Assembly (NCBI RefSeq): GCF_017942085.1
Contig: NZ_JAGKSP010000001.1
Location: forward strand, 372,001 to 436,000
DNA length: 64,000 nucleotides
Reading direction: 5' to 3'
Source of the DNA: Paenibacillus lignilyticus
GTDB taxonomy: Bacteria; Bacillota; Bacilli; Paenibacillales; Paenibacillaceae
Shown here: positions 29,347-37,727 of the stretch, in pieces
How positions within the stretch are numbered: the stretch's first letter is position 1
Layout: every line of letters begins with the position of its first letter
The notes under the pieces: model-generated
The model's database searches: none
What the model was told of the DNA's origin: nothing
Seen by the model: the letters and a program-made list of their open reading frames with translations, nothing else
Program-made: the position numbers and the translations under genes

Positions 29347-31053
29347 TCACTCAACGGAATCCGCCTGCAAATAGGGCAGTCCTGTTGCGATAAATACGTC
29401 GGCTGCAGGCGCTTGGGAAGCAGACTGCATTTGCGTATCTTCAGCACCAAACACATGGCGGAATACCTCATCCACATGCTCGACAGGAATTACCTGTACA
29501 CCTTGCAAATCAGCGAAGATAGCCTGCCAATTTTCTCTTGGGATCAATACCGTATCTGCTCCGGCTTGGAAAGCCGCCTCGACTTTGGCCAGCACGCCGC
29601 CGACAGGCTTCACATTGCCATGGATGCCTACCTCACCGGTCATTGCAAGCTTATTGCTGATCGGCTCTCCTTTAATGGCAGATGCAATTGCCGTAGCCAT
29701 CGCGATACCGGCAGACGGGCCGTCGATCGGTGTTCCGCCCGGAAAGTTAATGTGCAAATCGTAATTTTCCGGTTTCATGCCCATTCTTCTTAGAACCGTA
29801 AGGACGTTCTCGATGGAGCCTTTGGCCATGCTTTTGCGTCTGAGCGTTCTGCTGCTTCCGCCGCCCAGTTCTTCCTCGTCTACAACGCCAGTGATTGTAT
29901 ATACACCTTTTCCGGCTCTTGCCCCGATTGCGCTAACCTCGATCTCCAGCAGCGTTCCCATATTCGGTCCGTATACGGCCAGTCCGTTCACAAAACCTAC
30001 TTGCGGCGCTGTCGGCACCTTACGGTCGGGACGCGGCGGGATTTGACTGCTGTTGACGACCCACTCAATGTCGGCGGCCGATATCGTATCGCGTTTCTCC
30101 GACAGCGCGAGCCCTGCTGCAAGCTGGATGACATTAACGGCTTCACGGCCATTCGTTGCATAACGCGTAACGACGTCAATGGCTTCTTGAGACGGCGGCA
30201 AGCCGATCTTCTTCAGTGCATTGACGGCAATTTGGGAGATCTCATCGGGCAGCAGCGGCCGGAAATAGATTTCCATGCAGCGCGAACGAAGCGCCGGCGG
30301 CAGCTCCTGCGGCGAACGCGTCGTAGCGCCAACAAGACGGAAATCAGCAGGCAAGCCATTTTGGAAAATGTCATGGATGTACATCGGGATATTGTTATCC
30401 TCGGAATTGTAATACGCGCTTTCCAGATACACCTTGCGATCTTCCAGTACTTTTAACAACTTATTCATCTGAATCGGATGCAATTCACCTATTTCATCAA
30501 TAAACAGCATCCCGCCATGCGCTTTCGTGACTGCACCGGGCTTCGGCTGCGGAATACCGGCGACGCCCATTGCGCCTGCCCCTTGATAAATCGGATCATG
30601 CACAGAGCCGATAAGCGGATCCGCGATCCCGCGTTCGTCGAAGCGAGCTGTTGTCGCGTCGATCTCCGTAAATTTCGCATCCTGCAAGAACGGCGAGCTC
30701 GGATTCTTCTTCGCTTCCTCCAGCACCACCCGTGCCGCAGCGGTTTTCCCAACGCCCGGAGGACCATAGATAATGACATGCTGCGGATTCGCACTGCACA
30801 TCGCCGCTTTGAGCGCACGCAGACCGTCCCGTTGCCCCACAATATCATTAATCGTTTGCGGCCGTGTTTTCTCAGACAAAGGTTTCGTCAGCGAAACCGA
30901 GCGCAGCTTACGTAATTTATCCATTTCTTTACGGGACTCCCGGTCGACAGCCGTTCGATTTGTTTTCTGATTGCGCAGCAAATTCCAGAAGTACAAACCA
31001 ATCACGATAGCGAAAAACACCTGGATCAACATCAAAATCAAACTTAAACTCAT
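29347..31053 (-). CDS. lonB: LonB-type ATP-dependent protease (membrane-anchored N-terminus)
   Basis: This is a forespore-associated Lon paralogue in Bacillus. The 568-aa protein starts with a single membrane helix (ILMLIQVFFAIVIGLYFW) in place of the LonA substrate domain. The AAA+ module follows, with Walker [17 protein letters not shown] and Walker B GMLFIDEIGEL. The Lon protease domain has the Ser dyad in GTPIDGPSAGIAMATA and GGVLAKVEAAFQAG. The lonB-lonA order is as in Bacillus. A terminator-like hairpin lies upstream, so it is likely transcribed separately from ispG. Confidence 0.95.
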   Translation of the reverse strand: MSLSLILMLIQVFFAIVIGLYFWNLLRNQKTNRTAVDRESRKEMDKLRKLRSVSLTKPLSEKTRPQTINDIVGQRDGLRALKAAMCSANPQHVIIYGPPGVGKTAAARVVLEEAKKNPSSPFLQDAKFTEIDATTARFDERGIADPLIGSVHDPIYQGAGAMGVAGIPQPKPGAVTKAHGGMLFIDEIGELHPIQMNKLLKVLEDRKVYLESAYYNSEDNNIPMYIHDIFQNGLPADFRLVGATTRSPQELPPALRSRCMEIYFRPLLPDEISQIAVNALKKIGLPPSQEAIDVVTRYATNGREAVNVIQLAAGLALSEKRDTISAADIEWVVNSSQIPPRPDRKVPTAPQVGFVNGLAVYGPNMGTLLEIEVSAIGARAGKGVYTITGVVDEEELGGGSSRTLRRKSMAKGSIENVLTVLRRMGMKPENYDLHINFPGGTPIDGPSAGIAMATAIASAIKGEPISNKLAMTGEVGIHGNVKPVGGVLAKVEAAFQAGADTVLIPRENWQAIFADLQGVQVIPVEHVDEVFRHVFGAEDTQMQSASQAPAADVFIATGLPYLQADSVE

Positions 31054-31117
31054 AGCAATTACTCCTCTCTTAAGAAGACTAGCGGCGCGTGCGGTTTCGA
31101 TCCTTCTCAGGCTGAAA

Positions 31118-31142
31118 AGAAAAGAAACGGCTTACGCCGTTT
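31118..31142 (-). terminator. Hairpin with T-rich tail between ispG and lonB
   Basis: AAACGGC (31125-31131) pairs with GCCGTTT (31136-31142); the minus-strand tail is CTTTTCTTTTC. It could act as a second terminator after ispG or an attenuator ahead of lonB. Confidence 0.55.
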
Positions 31143-31152
31143 TTCTTCATAC

Positions 31153-31203
31153 AAAAAATCCGGCTTTACGGGGCTCATACTGTTCAGTATTGCCCCCGGC
31201 CGG
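31153..31203 (-). terminator. Rho-independent terminator of ispG
   Basis: CCGGC and GGGGC (31160-31175 region) pair with GCCCC and GCCGG (31192-31203) around an inner ATACTG/CAGTAT stem. The minus-strand tail is GATTTTTTG. Confidence 0.8.
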
Positions 31204-31245
31204 ATGGAATAATCGCTATGAATACGTAAAGTTTGAATGGCTTTC

Positions 31246-32367
31246 CTATGTCGTTACATGAGGTCCGGGCTGATGCTTGCGCCCCGGAATTTCGCCGGTC
31301 TCTTCAAATACGCGGACGATCTCGTCAATTTCCTTCTTCAGCTCGGAGAGTAGCTCGGCTTCAGGCACTTTACGAATCATCTCTCCGTAACGGAAGAGCA
31401 TGCCTTCGCCTCTTGCGCCTGCAATCCCGATATCCGCTTCACGCGCTTCACCTGGGCCGTTAACTGCGCAGCCAAGAACGGAAACCTTAATCGGCACCTT
31501 GATTTTGCTGATGTACTCCTCCACCTCATTGGCGATTGAGAACAAGTCGATATCCAGTCTTCCGCATGTCGGGCAAGAAACCAGCGTTGCAGCGTTCGTA
31601 ATCAGACCGAAGGTCTTCAGCAATTCACGCGCTACTTTCACTTCTTCTACCGGGTCCGCGCTAAGGCTGATCCGAACGGTGTTTCCGATGCCCATGGCGA
31701 GCAGTGCACCAATACCGGCCGAGCTCTTAATCGTGCCCGTATGAAGGGTTCCGGCTTCCGTAATGCCAAGGTGAAGCGGATAACGAATAACTTCGGCAGC
31801 CATACGGTAGGCTTCAATCGCCATCGGCACGTCAGAAGCTTTAAGCGATACGATAATATCGTGGAAATCAAGCTCTTCCAAAATTCCGATATGAAAAAGT
31901 GCGCTCTCCACCATTGCTTCGGGAGTAGGGTAACCATACTTCTCAAGTAAGTGGTTTTCCAGCGAGCCGGCATTAACTCCGATACGAATCGGAATGTTCT
32001 TCTCTTTGCACGCCTTCACGACAGCTTCGACTTTCTCGCGGCGTCCGATATTGCCCGGATTGATCCGAACCTTATCTACACCGTTCTCAATCGCAGCAAG
32101 GGCAAGGCGGTAATCGAAATGAATATCCGCTACAAGCGGAATATGAATGCGTTTCTTGATCTCTTTGATTGCCTCAGCAGCTTCCTTGTTGTTGACGGTA
32201 ACCCGAACCACTTGGCAGCCCGCTTCTTCAAGGCGCAGGATCTCGGCAACGGTTGCCTCAACATCCGCTGTTTTGGTCGTGCACATACTTTGAATAATAA
32301 CTTCATCACTGCCGCCAATCGTCAGCGGACCGACTTTGACCGGCACTGTATCTTTGCGCAAATACAT
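31246..32367 (-). CDS. ispG: 4-hydroxy-3-methylbut-2-en-1-yl diphosphate synthase (flavodoxin)
   Basis: This iron-sulfur enzyme of the MEP isoprenoid pathway (GcpE) converts the cyclodiphosphate to HMBPP. The 373-aa protein has the TIM-barrel N-domain ([33 protein letters not shown]). The C-terminal [4Fe-4S] ligands are Cys in [11 protein letters not shown] and [11 protein letters not shown], and the cluster Glu lies in the latter motif. The ATG at 32367 follows GAGAGG by 7 bp; an upstream in-frame start would add 11 residues containing that site. It is inserted between clpX and lonB, where Bacillus has no such gene. Confidence 0.96.
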   Translation of the reverse strand: MYLRKDTVPVKVGPLTIGGSDEVIIQSMCTTKTADVEATVAEILRLEEAGCQVVRVTVNNKEAAEAIKEIKKRIHIPLVADIHFDYRLALAAIENGVDKVRINPGNIGRREKVEAVVKACKEKNIPIRIGVNAGSLENHLLEKYGYPTPEAMVESALFHIGILEELDFHDIIVSLKASDVPMAIEAYRMAAEVIRYPLHLGITEAGTLHTGTIKSSAGIGALLAMGIGNTVRISLSADPVEEVKVARELLKTFGLITNAATLVSCPTCGRLDIDLFSIANEVEEYISKIKVPIKVSVLGCAVNGPGEAREADIGIAGARGEGMLFRYGEMIRKVPEAELLSELKKEIDEIVRVFEETGEIPGRKHQPGPHVTT

Positions 32368-32396
32368 CAGGTAACCTCTCCCATGAACGTCAAAGT

Positions 32397-32434
32397 CCAC
32401 CCCTGCGGTTAGCGTTGCCGCGCCGCAGGGGTGG
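32397..32434. repeat. Perfect 12-bp inverted repeat upstream of ispG
   Basis: CCACCCCTGCGG (32397-32408) is exactly complementary to CCGCAGGGGTGG (32423-32434) across a 14-nt loop. On the minus strand it lies between the clpX stop and the ispG ribosome-binding site and lacks a T-tract. It may stabilise clpX mRNA ends, act as a weak terminator or influence ispG expression. Confidence 0.6.
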
Positions 32435-32460
32435 AAGCATTTGAGGTGTTATTTATTGGA

Positions 32461-33717
32461 TCAGGCGCTTTCTTCCTTCTTCTTGCCCTTCTTGGAAACA
32501 AGCTCCGGCATGATCCGGTCTTGAACGACCTTCTCTGTAATCAGACAGCTGCTAACATCGTCACGTGAAGGTACTTCGTACATCACGTCGAGCATCAGCC
32601 CTTCAATAATCGCTCTCAATCCACGTGCACCTGTATTACGCTTGATCGCTTCTTTCGCGATTGCATCCAGTGCTGCGGCTTCGAACTCAAGCTTCACATT
32701 GTCCATCTCAAGCAGCTTCTGATACTGCTTCACGAGCGCATTCTTCGGCTCGGAGAGGATACGGACAAGCGCGCCTTCGTCAAGCGGCTCTAGAGTCGAG
32801 ATGACAGGCAAACGGCCGACAAACTCCGGAATCAGACCGAATTTGAGCAAGTCTTCCGGAAGTACCATAGACAAATATTCGCCCGGTTTCAGATCCTTCT
32901 GACCGTCTCCGGCAGCGTTGAATCCGATAACCTTCTTGCCAATCCGGCGTTTGATCAACTGCTCAAGACCGTCAAATGCACCGCCGCAAATGAACAAGAT
33001 ATTTGTTGTATCGATTTGAATAAATTCTTGGTGCGGGTGCTTACGGCCGCCTTGCGGTGGTACGGAAGCAACTGTGCCTTCAAGAATTTTGAGGAGCGCT
33101 TGCTGGACGCCTTCACCGGAAACGTCACGTGTAATGGACGGATTCTCGGATTTGCGGGCTACTTTATCAATTTCATCGATGTAGATGATGCCGCGTTCAG
33201 CTTTCTCCACATCGTAATCTGCAGCTTGAATCAGTTTGAGCAAAATATTCTCAACGTCTTCACCGACATAACCGGCTTCCGTAAGGGAAGTCGCATCCGC
33301 GATAGCAAACGGAACGTTCAAAATTTTAGCCATCGTTTGAGCCAGAAGCGTTTTACCTGAGCCTGTAGGACCTACAAGCAAGATATTGCTCTTCTGCAAT
33401 TCAACATCTTCCAGTTTATTCTGCGAGTTGACGCGTTTGTAGTGGTTGTATACCGCTACAGATAACGACTTCTTCGCTTGTTCTTGACCAATAACGTATT
33501 GATCCAAGATGTTGCGAATATCGCGCGGTTTCGGAATATCTTTCAGATCCAGCTCTTCTTCATGACCGAGCTCTTCTTCAACGATCTCCGTGCATAGTTC
33601 GATACATTCATCACATATATAGACGCCAGGTCCGGCTACGAGCTTGCGAACTTGATCTTGCGATTTGCCGCAGAACGAACATTTCAACTGGCCCTTCTCG
33701 TCGTTAAATTTGAACAT
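32461..33717 (-). CDS. clpX: ATP-dependent Clp protease ATP-binding subunit ClpX
   Basis: This AAA+ unfoldase feeds substrates to ClpP. The 418-aa protein has the N-terminal zinc finger ([11 protein letters not shown] ... CDECIELC), Walker [16 protein letters not shown] and Walker [12 protein letters not shown]. The IGF-type ClpP-docking loop appears as [10 protein letters not shown]. The sensor region is [12 protein letters not shown]. clpP lies immediately upstream, 33 bp away, which differs from Bacillus subtilis where clpP is elsewhere. The tail is Lys/Glu-rich. Confidence 0.97.
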   Translation of the reverse strand: MFKFNDEKGQLKCSFCGKSQDQVRKLVAGPGVYICDECIELCTEIVEEELGHEEELDLKDIPKPRDIRNILDQYVIGQEQAKKSLSVAVYNHYKRVNSQNKLEDVELQKSNILLVGPTGSGKTLLAQTMAKILNVPFAIADATSLTEAGYVGEDVENILLKLIQAADYDVEKAERGIIYIDEIDKVARKSENPSITRDVSGEGVQQALLKILEGTVASVPPQGGRKHPHQEFIQIDTTNILFICGGAFDGLEQLIKRRIGKKVIGFNAAGDGQKDLKPGEYLSMVLPEDLLKFGLIPEFVGRLPVISTLEPLDEGALVRILSEPKNALVKQYQKLLEMDNVKLEFEAAALDAIAKEAIKRNTGARGLRAIIEGLMLDVMYEVPSRDDVSSCLITEKVVQDRIMPELVSKKGKKKEESA

Positions 33718-33750
33718 GAGTTTTCACCCCTTCTTGTTGATTCGCGCGAC

Positions 33751-34332
33751 CTACAGAGATGTTACGACCTTATCGATCAGACCGTAGTTCAACGCCTCTT
33801 CAGCACTCATGAAATAGTCACGATCCGTATCGCGGTCGATTCTGTCATAAGGCTGACCTGTACGATCCACTAAAATCTGATTGAGCTTCTGTTTGGTCTT
33901 CAGAATCCAATCCGCGTGAATCTTAATATCCGAAGCTTGACCACGCACGCCTCCAAGAGGCTGGTGAATCATAACTTCGCTGTTTGGCAGCGCGAAACGC
34001 TTGCCTTTGGCTCCTGCCGTAAGCAGAAGTGAACCCATGCTGGCAGCCAAGCCTACGCAGATCGTAGATACGTCCGGCTTGATAAACTGCATCGTATCAT
34101 AAATACCCATTCCTGCGGTAACTGAACCGCCTGGCGAGTTAATGTACAGATGAATGTCCTTATCCGGGTCATCGGCTGCAAGGAAAAGCAACTGCGCAAT
34201 GACGGCATTGGCAACATCGTCGTCGATCGCACTTCCTAGAAAAATAATCCGATCCTTCAATAAGCGGGAGTAGATGTCGTAAGAACGTTCTCCCCGATTC
34301 GTTTGCTCAACGACCATAGGCACCAGATTCAT
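33751..34332 (-). CDS. clpP: ATP-dependent Clp protease proteolytic subunit ClpP
   Basis: This tetradecameric serine protease works with ClpX and other Clp ATPases. The 193-aa product has the catalytic Ser in [16 protein letters not shown], the His in [10 protein letters not shown] and the Asp in [15 protein letters not shown]. The N-terminal loops and hydrophobic docking residues are normal. It is transcribed ahead of clpX after a 245-bp gap from tig that contains the tig terminator, so it should have its own promoter. I found no clear CtsR heptad repeat in that gap. Confidence 0.97.
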   Translation of the reverse strand: MNLVPMVVEQTNRGERSYDIYSRLLKDRIIFLGSAIDDDVANAVIAQLLFLAADDPDKDIHLYINSPGGSVTAGMGIYDTMQFIKPDVSTICVGLAASMGSLLLTAGAKGKRFALPNSEVMIHQPLGGVRGQASDIKIHADWILKTKQKLNQILVDRTGQPYDRIDRDTDRDYFMSAEEALNYGLIDKVVTSL

Positions 34333-34536
34333 GCGATCAACCTTCTTTCGTAATCGACTTTTTGAAGAAATCCACCTTGCCGGCGATTAACCGCAAAAGC
34401 TTTTTCTTCTAATCCGTTCTTATTTTAACATGTTCCAGTTGTAATGTCATTTTTCTGACTATTACATTATACGATACGGGTAAATACATATGTATGTTTC
34501 GGTTTCCCCCCGCCTGCCGCGAAGCCGCGATGAGGA

Positions 34537-34566
34537 TAAAATAAGGCACGTAAATACGTGCCTTAT
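34537..34566 (-). terminator. Rho-independent terminator of tig
   Basis: ATAAGGCACGTA (34541-34552) is a perfect partner of TACGTGCCTTAT (34555-34566). The minus-strand tail is TTTTATCC, 12 bp after the tig stop. Confidence 0.75.
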
Positions 34567-34577
34567 CGTTTCATTTC

Positions 34578-35879
34578 TTATGCAACTACTGAAGCTGTTT
34601 TGCTGTTGTCAAGCAAGAACTTGATTGTTTTGCGCAGAACAAGATCCTCTTGGATGTTTTCCAAGTTGCCGTTAGCTGTGAAAATCGAACGAATCTCTTC
34701 AACCGAACGGCTGTATTGTTTCGCAAGTTTCTCAAGCTCTTCGTTCAGATCTTCTTCGCTTGAAGTGATGCCTTCGTTCTTCGCGATTTGCTCAAGAACA
34801 AGGTTGTTGCGAACGCGTTTGATCGCGTCAGCGTGCATTTGAGAGCGAAGAGCTGCTTCGTCTTGGCCGGAGAACTGGTAGTACAGATCCAAGTTCATGC
34901 CTTGTTGGCGAAGACGATTCTCGAAATCGCGAAGCATGAACGAAGTTTCGGAATCAACCATTGCGTCCGGAATTTCAACTACCGCCGCTTCAGCTGCTTT
35001 CTCAACGACTGCTGTTTCACGAGCTGCTTCGTTTTCTTTTGCTTTTCTCTCAGCAAGTTTTGTTGCCAGATCTTGCTTGTACTCTTCAAGCGTATCGAAC
35101 TCGCTTACGTCTTTCGCGAATTCATCGTCAAGCGCCGGCAGGCTCTTACGTTTGATTTCGTGAAGCTTCACTTTGAATACCGCAGGTTTGCCTGCAAGGT
35201 GAGCTGCATGGTATTCCTCAGGGAAAGTGATTTCGATATCCTTGAAATCGCCTGTAGCCATGCCAACAACTTGATCTTCAAAACCAGGGATGAACGCGCC
35301 GGAACCAAGCTCAAGGGAGTGACGCTCGCTCTTGCCGCCATCGAATGCTACACCGTCAACATAACCGTCAAAGTCGATTACGGCAGTGTCGCCGTTCTCA
35401 GCTGCGCCTTCTTCAACCACGTTCAGCTCAGCGTGACGTTGTTGCAGACGAGTAAGTTCAGCAGTAATTTCTTCTTCTGTTACTACTGCTTCAGCGGAAG
35501 GAATTTCGATGCCTTTGTACTCGCCAAGCTCAACTTCTGGCTTAACAGTTACTTTTGCAACATACTTGAACGTTTGGTCTTTCGCGAATTGCTCAACATC
35601 GATGTCAGGACGATCAACCGGGATTACGCCGGTTTCTTTCAGTGCTGCTGCATACGTGTCAGGAAGCAAAATGTCGATTGCATCTTGGTACAAGCTTTCG
35701 ATTCCGAAACGCTTCTCGAAGATACCCCGTGGTACTTTACCTTTACGGAAACCAGGTACGTTTACTTTCTGAACAACCTTCTTAAATGCCTTGTCAATCG
35801 CTTCATTAACTTGTCCTGCCTCAACCTCTACGTTGATGGAGACAAGATTCTTGTCTATTTTTTCCCAAGTTGCTGTCAT
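34578..35879 (-). CDS. tig: Trigger factor
   Basis: This is the ribosome-bound chaperone and prolyl isomerase that meets nascent chains at the exit tunnel. The 433-aa length is normal. The N-terminal ribosome-binding signature is GFRKGKVPRGIFEKRFG. The FKBP-type domain (about 150-250) includes GDTAVIDFDGYVDGVAFDGG and LELGSGAFIPGFEDQVVG. The C-terminal arms are helical and charged. It heads a proteostasis block tig-clpP-clpX-(ispG)-lonB-lonA. Confidence 0.97.
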   Translation of the reverse strand: MTATWEKIDKNLVSINVEVEAGQVNEAIDKAFKKVVQKVNVPGFRKGKVPRGIFEKRFGIESLYQDAIDILLPDTYAAALKETGVIPVDRPDIDVEQFAKDQTFKYVAKVTVKPEVELGEYKGIEIPSAEAVVTEEEITAELTRLQQRHAELNVVEEGAAENGDTAVIDFDGYVDGVAFDGGKSERHSLELGSGAFIPGFEDQVVGMATGDFKDIEITFPEEYHAAHLAGKPAVFKVKLHEIKRKSLPALDDEFAKDVSEFDTLEEYKQDLATKLAERKAKENEAARETAVVEKAAEAAVVEIPDAMVDSETSFMLRDFENRLRQQGMNLDLYYQFSGQDEAALRSQMHADAIKRVRNNLVLEQIAKNEGITSSEEDLNEELEKLAKQYSRSVEEIRSIFTANGNLENIQEDLVLRKTIKFLLDNSKTASVVA

Positions 35880-35976
35880 GTTATGCTTTCCCCTCCAAAT
35901 TAAATAACGCTTCTGCGTCAGATCTTACCCGTAATAAACCATTCTATTATAATCAACATTTTCATTAATTTCAAGA

Positions 35977-36867
35977 CTAGCCGCCATCACCGTCCAATTT
36001 TAATTGCGCGATCTGCCGAAGCGACCTGCAGGCCTGCTCATAACGGAACCGAAGAGCATCCGTAATTCCGTAAGTTTCCCGCACATCGTCGTCATCTACT
36101 CTTCCATAAAGTGACAGTTCAAGCACTTGATGGAGTGCGGCCGAATAGCAGTCCACGGTTTCATCGTCGTCCGACAGAAGCCGACTGTAAGCCGTCGTGC
36201 CGTACAAGCATTGCAAGCATTCTTTCCACAGCTCTCTTGCAAAATGGGGCATCGATGCTTCCTGCACCTCTGTTACCGATTCTACCCGTTCGACGACCCT
36301 TGTAACCACCGGCGGAAATTCATCCATCGAAAGCGGCGTCGCTTCGATCTCGAGATCCACCAGCTCCCCAAGACGATCCAGCCGGATTGCCCCGGTTACG
36401 CCGCGCTTCTTCAACGATTGCAGCGCTTTGAATTGAAGTGCCGGATGCAAATCCATTCGCGTCAGCCAAGTGATGATGGCTTCGTCGACACTCGGATGAT
36501 TGAGATAAGCCGCGCGCTCCAATGCCAAAATTTGCTGATCGGCAACAGGGTGATGCTGCATAATATAAAGAACCTGCTGCACGTAAGCTTCATCGTGCTC
36601 CCCGGAACTCAGCGCTTCACGGCGAAGCGATTCCTCATCGCCCTGCGGATCGGCGGAGTCCATATGTAGGCTGTCGTTCGAGTCTCCATAGCCCGGAAAA
36701 GCAACATCCAGCCATGATAATAAATTGGTCCATTCTTCGTAATGACGCTTCTCTTCGCCTTGGCAATTCAGCAAGAAACGAAGCAGTCCTTTCGCTTCTC
36801 CATATTGTTCGGATTCAAGCATGCGCGTCAGTTGGTTCTGATATTGATCCAGCATATTCGGAAACAA
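35977..36867 (-). CDS. Conserved hypothetical protein upstream of tig (296 aa)
   Basis: I do not recognise this protein's function. It is acidic, helical and without signal peptide or membrane segments. The N-terminal region (YQNQLTRMLESEQYGEAKGLLRFLLN) looks like a tetratricopeptide-type helix pair. The middle (VDEAIITWLTRMDLHPALQFKALQSLKKRG) resembles HEAT-like helical repeats, so it may be a scaffold. The start is a TTG at 36867 with AGAGAG 9 bp upstream; an ATG at 36855 is an alternative. The spacing and orientation suggest it may be cotranscribed with tig. Confidence 0.78.
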   Translation of the reverse strand: MFPNMLDQYQNQLTRMLESEQYGEAKGLLRFLLNCQGEEKRHYEEWTNLLSWLDVAFPGYGDSNDSLHMDSADPQGDEESLRREALSSGEHDEAYVQQVLYIMQHHPVADQQILALERAAYLNHPSVDEAIITWLTRMDLHPALQFKALQSLKKRGVTGAIRLDRLGELVDLEIEATPLSMDEFPPVVTRVVERVESVTEVQEASMPHFARELWKECLQCLYGTTAYSRLLSDDDETVDCYSAALHQVLELSLYGRVDDDDVRETYGITDALRFRYEQACRSLRQIAQLKLDGDGG

Positions 36868-37048
36868 ATATACATTCTCTCTGTTATCACCCTGCGAGGG
36901 GCCTGAGGTTGTAATAGAATCACCGCCTTATCAGTCAAACTGCCTGCAGAAATGCGTATTATGTACAGTTAGAGTTCGATTATATCACTCTCTGCTGTTG
37001 ATTTCCATTTTAGGCTGTGCTATTATTTGTCTACTTTGTTTTTTCCGT

Positions 37049-37122
37049 GCGGGTGTAGTTCAATGGCAGAACGCCAGCTTCCCAAGCTTGAGGCGAGGGT
37101 TCGATTCCCTTCACCCGCTCCA
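37049..37122 (+). tRNA. tRNA-Gly (anticodon CCC)
   Basis: This is a 74-nt cloverleaf with encoded CCA. The acceptor stem is GCGGGTG/CACCCGC and the D-arm is GTTC/GAAC. The anticodon loop TTCCCAA gives CCC, reading GGG, and the T-arm is AGGGTTCGATTCCCT. The body closely resembles the known E. coli Gly-CCC tRNA. The anticodon stem CCAGC/GCTTG holds one C-U mismatch. Confidence 0.95.
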
Positions 37123-37208
37123 TGATGTAACAAATACATAGTATTTAAATCCTTTTCAAAAAAGTAGTTGCACTACCGGAACACTCCGTGATATACTCCT
37201 TCTTACGT

Positions 37209-37285
37209 GTCCCAGTAGCTCAGTTGGATAGAGCACACGCCTTCTAAGCGTGTTGTCGGGGGTTCGAATCCCTCCTGGGACGCCA
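37209..37285 (+). tRNA. tRNA-Arg (anticodon TCT)
   Basis: This is a 77-nt cloverleaf with encoded CCA. The acceptor is GTCCCAG/CTGGGAC and the D-arm has AGCTCAGTTGGATAGAGC. The anticodon stem is ACACG/CGTGT around loop CTTCTAA (TCT, reading AGA), and the T-arm is GGGGGTTCGAATCCCTC. It lies 86 bp after tRNA-Gly and is probably in the same transcript. Confidence 0.96.
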
Positions 37286-37323
37286 TTTTTACCTAGCGTT
37301 TCAGACACTTCAAATTAAAGACA

Positions 37324-37369
37324 GCCTCCTGTTGGATGGTGCTTCGGCACTTTCCCAGGAGGCTTTTTT
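37324..37369 (+). terminator. Rho-independent terminator of the tRNA unit
   Basis: GCCTCCTG (37324-37331) pairs with CAGGAGGC (37356-37363), with an inner GTGC-TTCG-GCAC stem-loop, followed by TTTTTT. The rest of the gap to 37727 holds nothing I can support as a gene; a short open frame at 37435-37680 looks fortuitous. Confidence 0.9.
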
Positions 37370-37727
37370 GTTTTCTGTTCATCTCCAGACAACGCGACAA
37401 CTTCATTTATTGAGAAACAAGTTTTCGAGAAGGAGTGGCCGCAGTTTCCCAAAAATACGTCCCCTGCCACCTACCTAATAATAATATTTCCATTCACGCA
37501 ACATTATTGGGTTTCTCTGGGCAGACGGCCCAAGTGTTGCTTGTTAGGCAACATTCCATCCTAAATATCGCATCCAAAAGCTCATATTCAGTGGCCTGTA
37601 AGCAGAGTCCGGCCACAAATTTCAGTTCCTTACACACTGCAATTATTCCCATGATTTCTCTCAAAATGTGGTACTATTAGTCTATCATTCTAGCGAATAA
37701 TGACTTTCAATGTCGGAGGCTGTCGAA

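Noticed and set aside
34788-35903. 371-codon plus-strand open frame opposite tig
   Set aside because: It mirrors the trigger factor gene; its Cys/Phe-rich composition is typical of an antisense shadow.
37435-37680. Short open frame (81 codons) after the tRNA terminator
   Set aside because: It has no ribosome-binding site and no recognisable features, and it lies in an otherwise non-coding gap.
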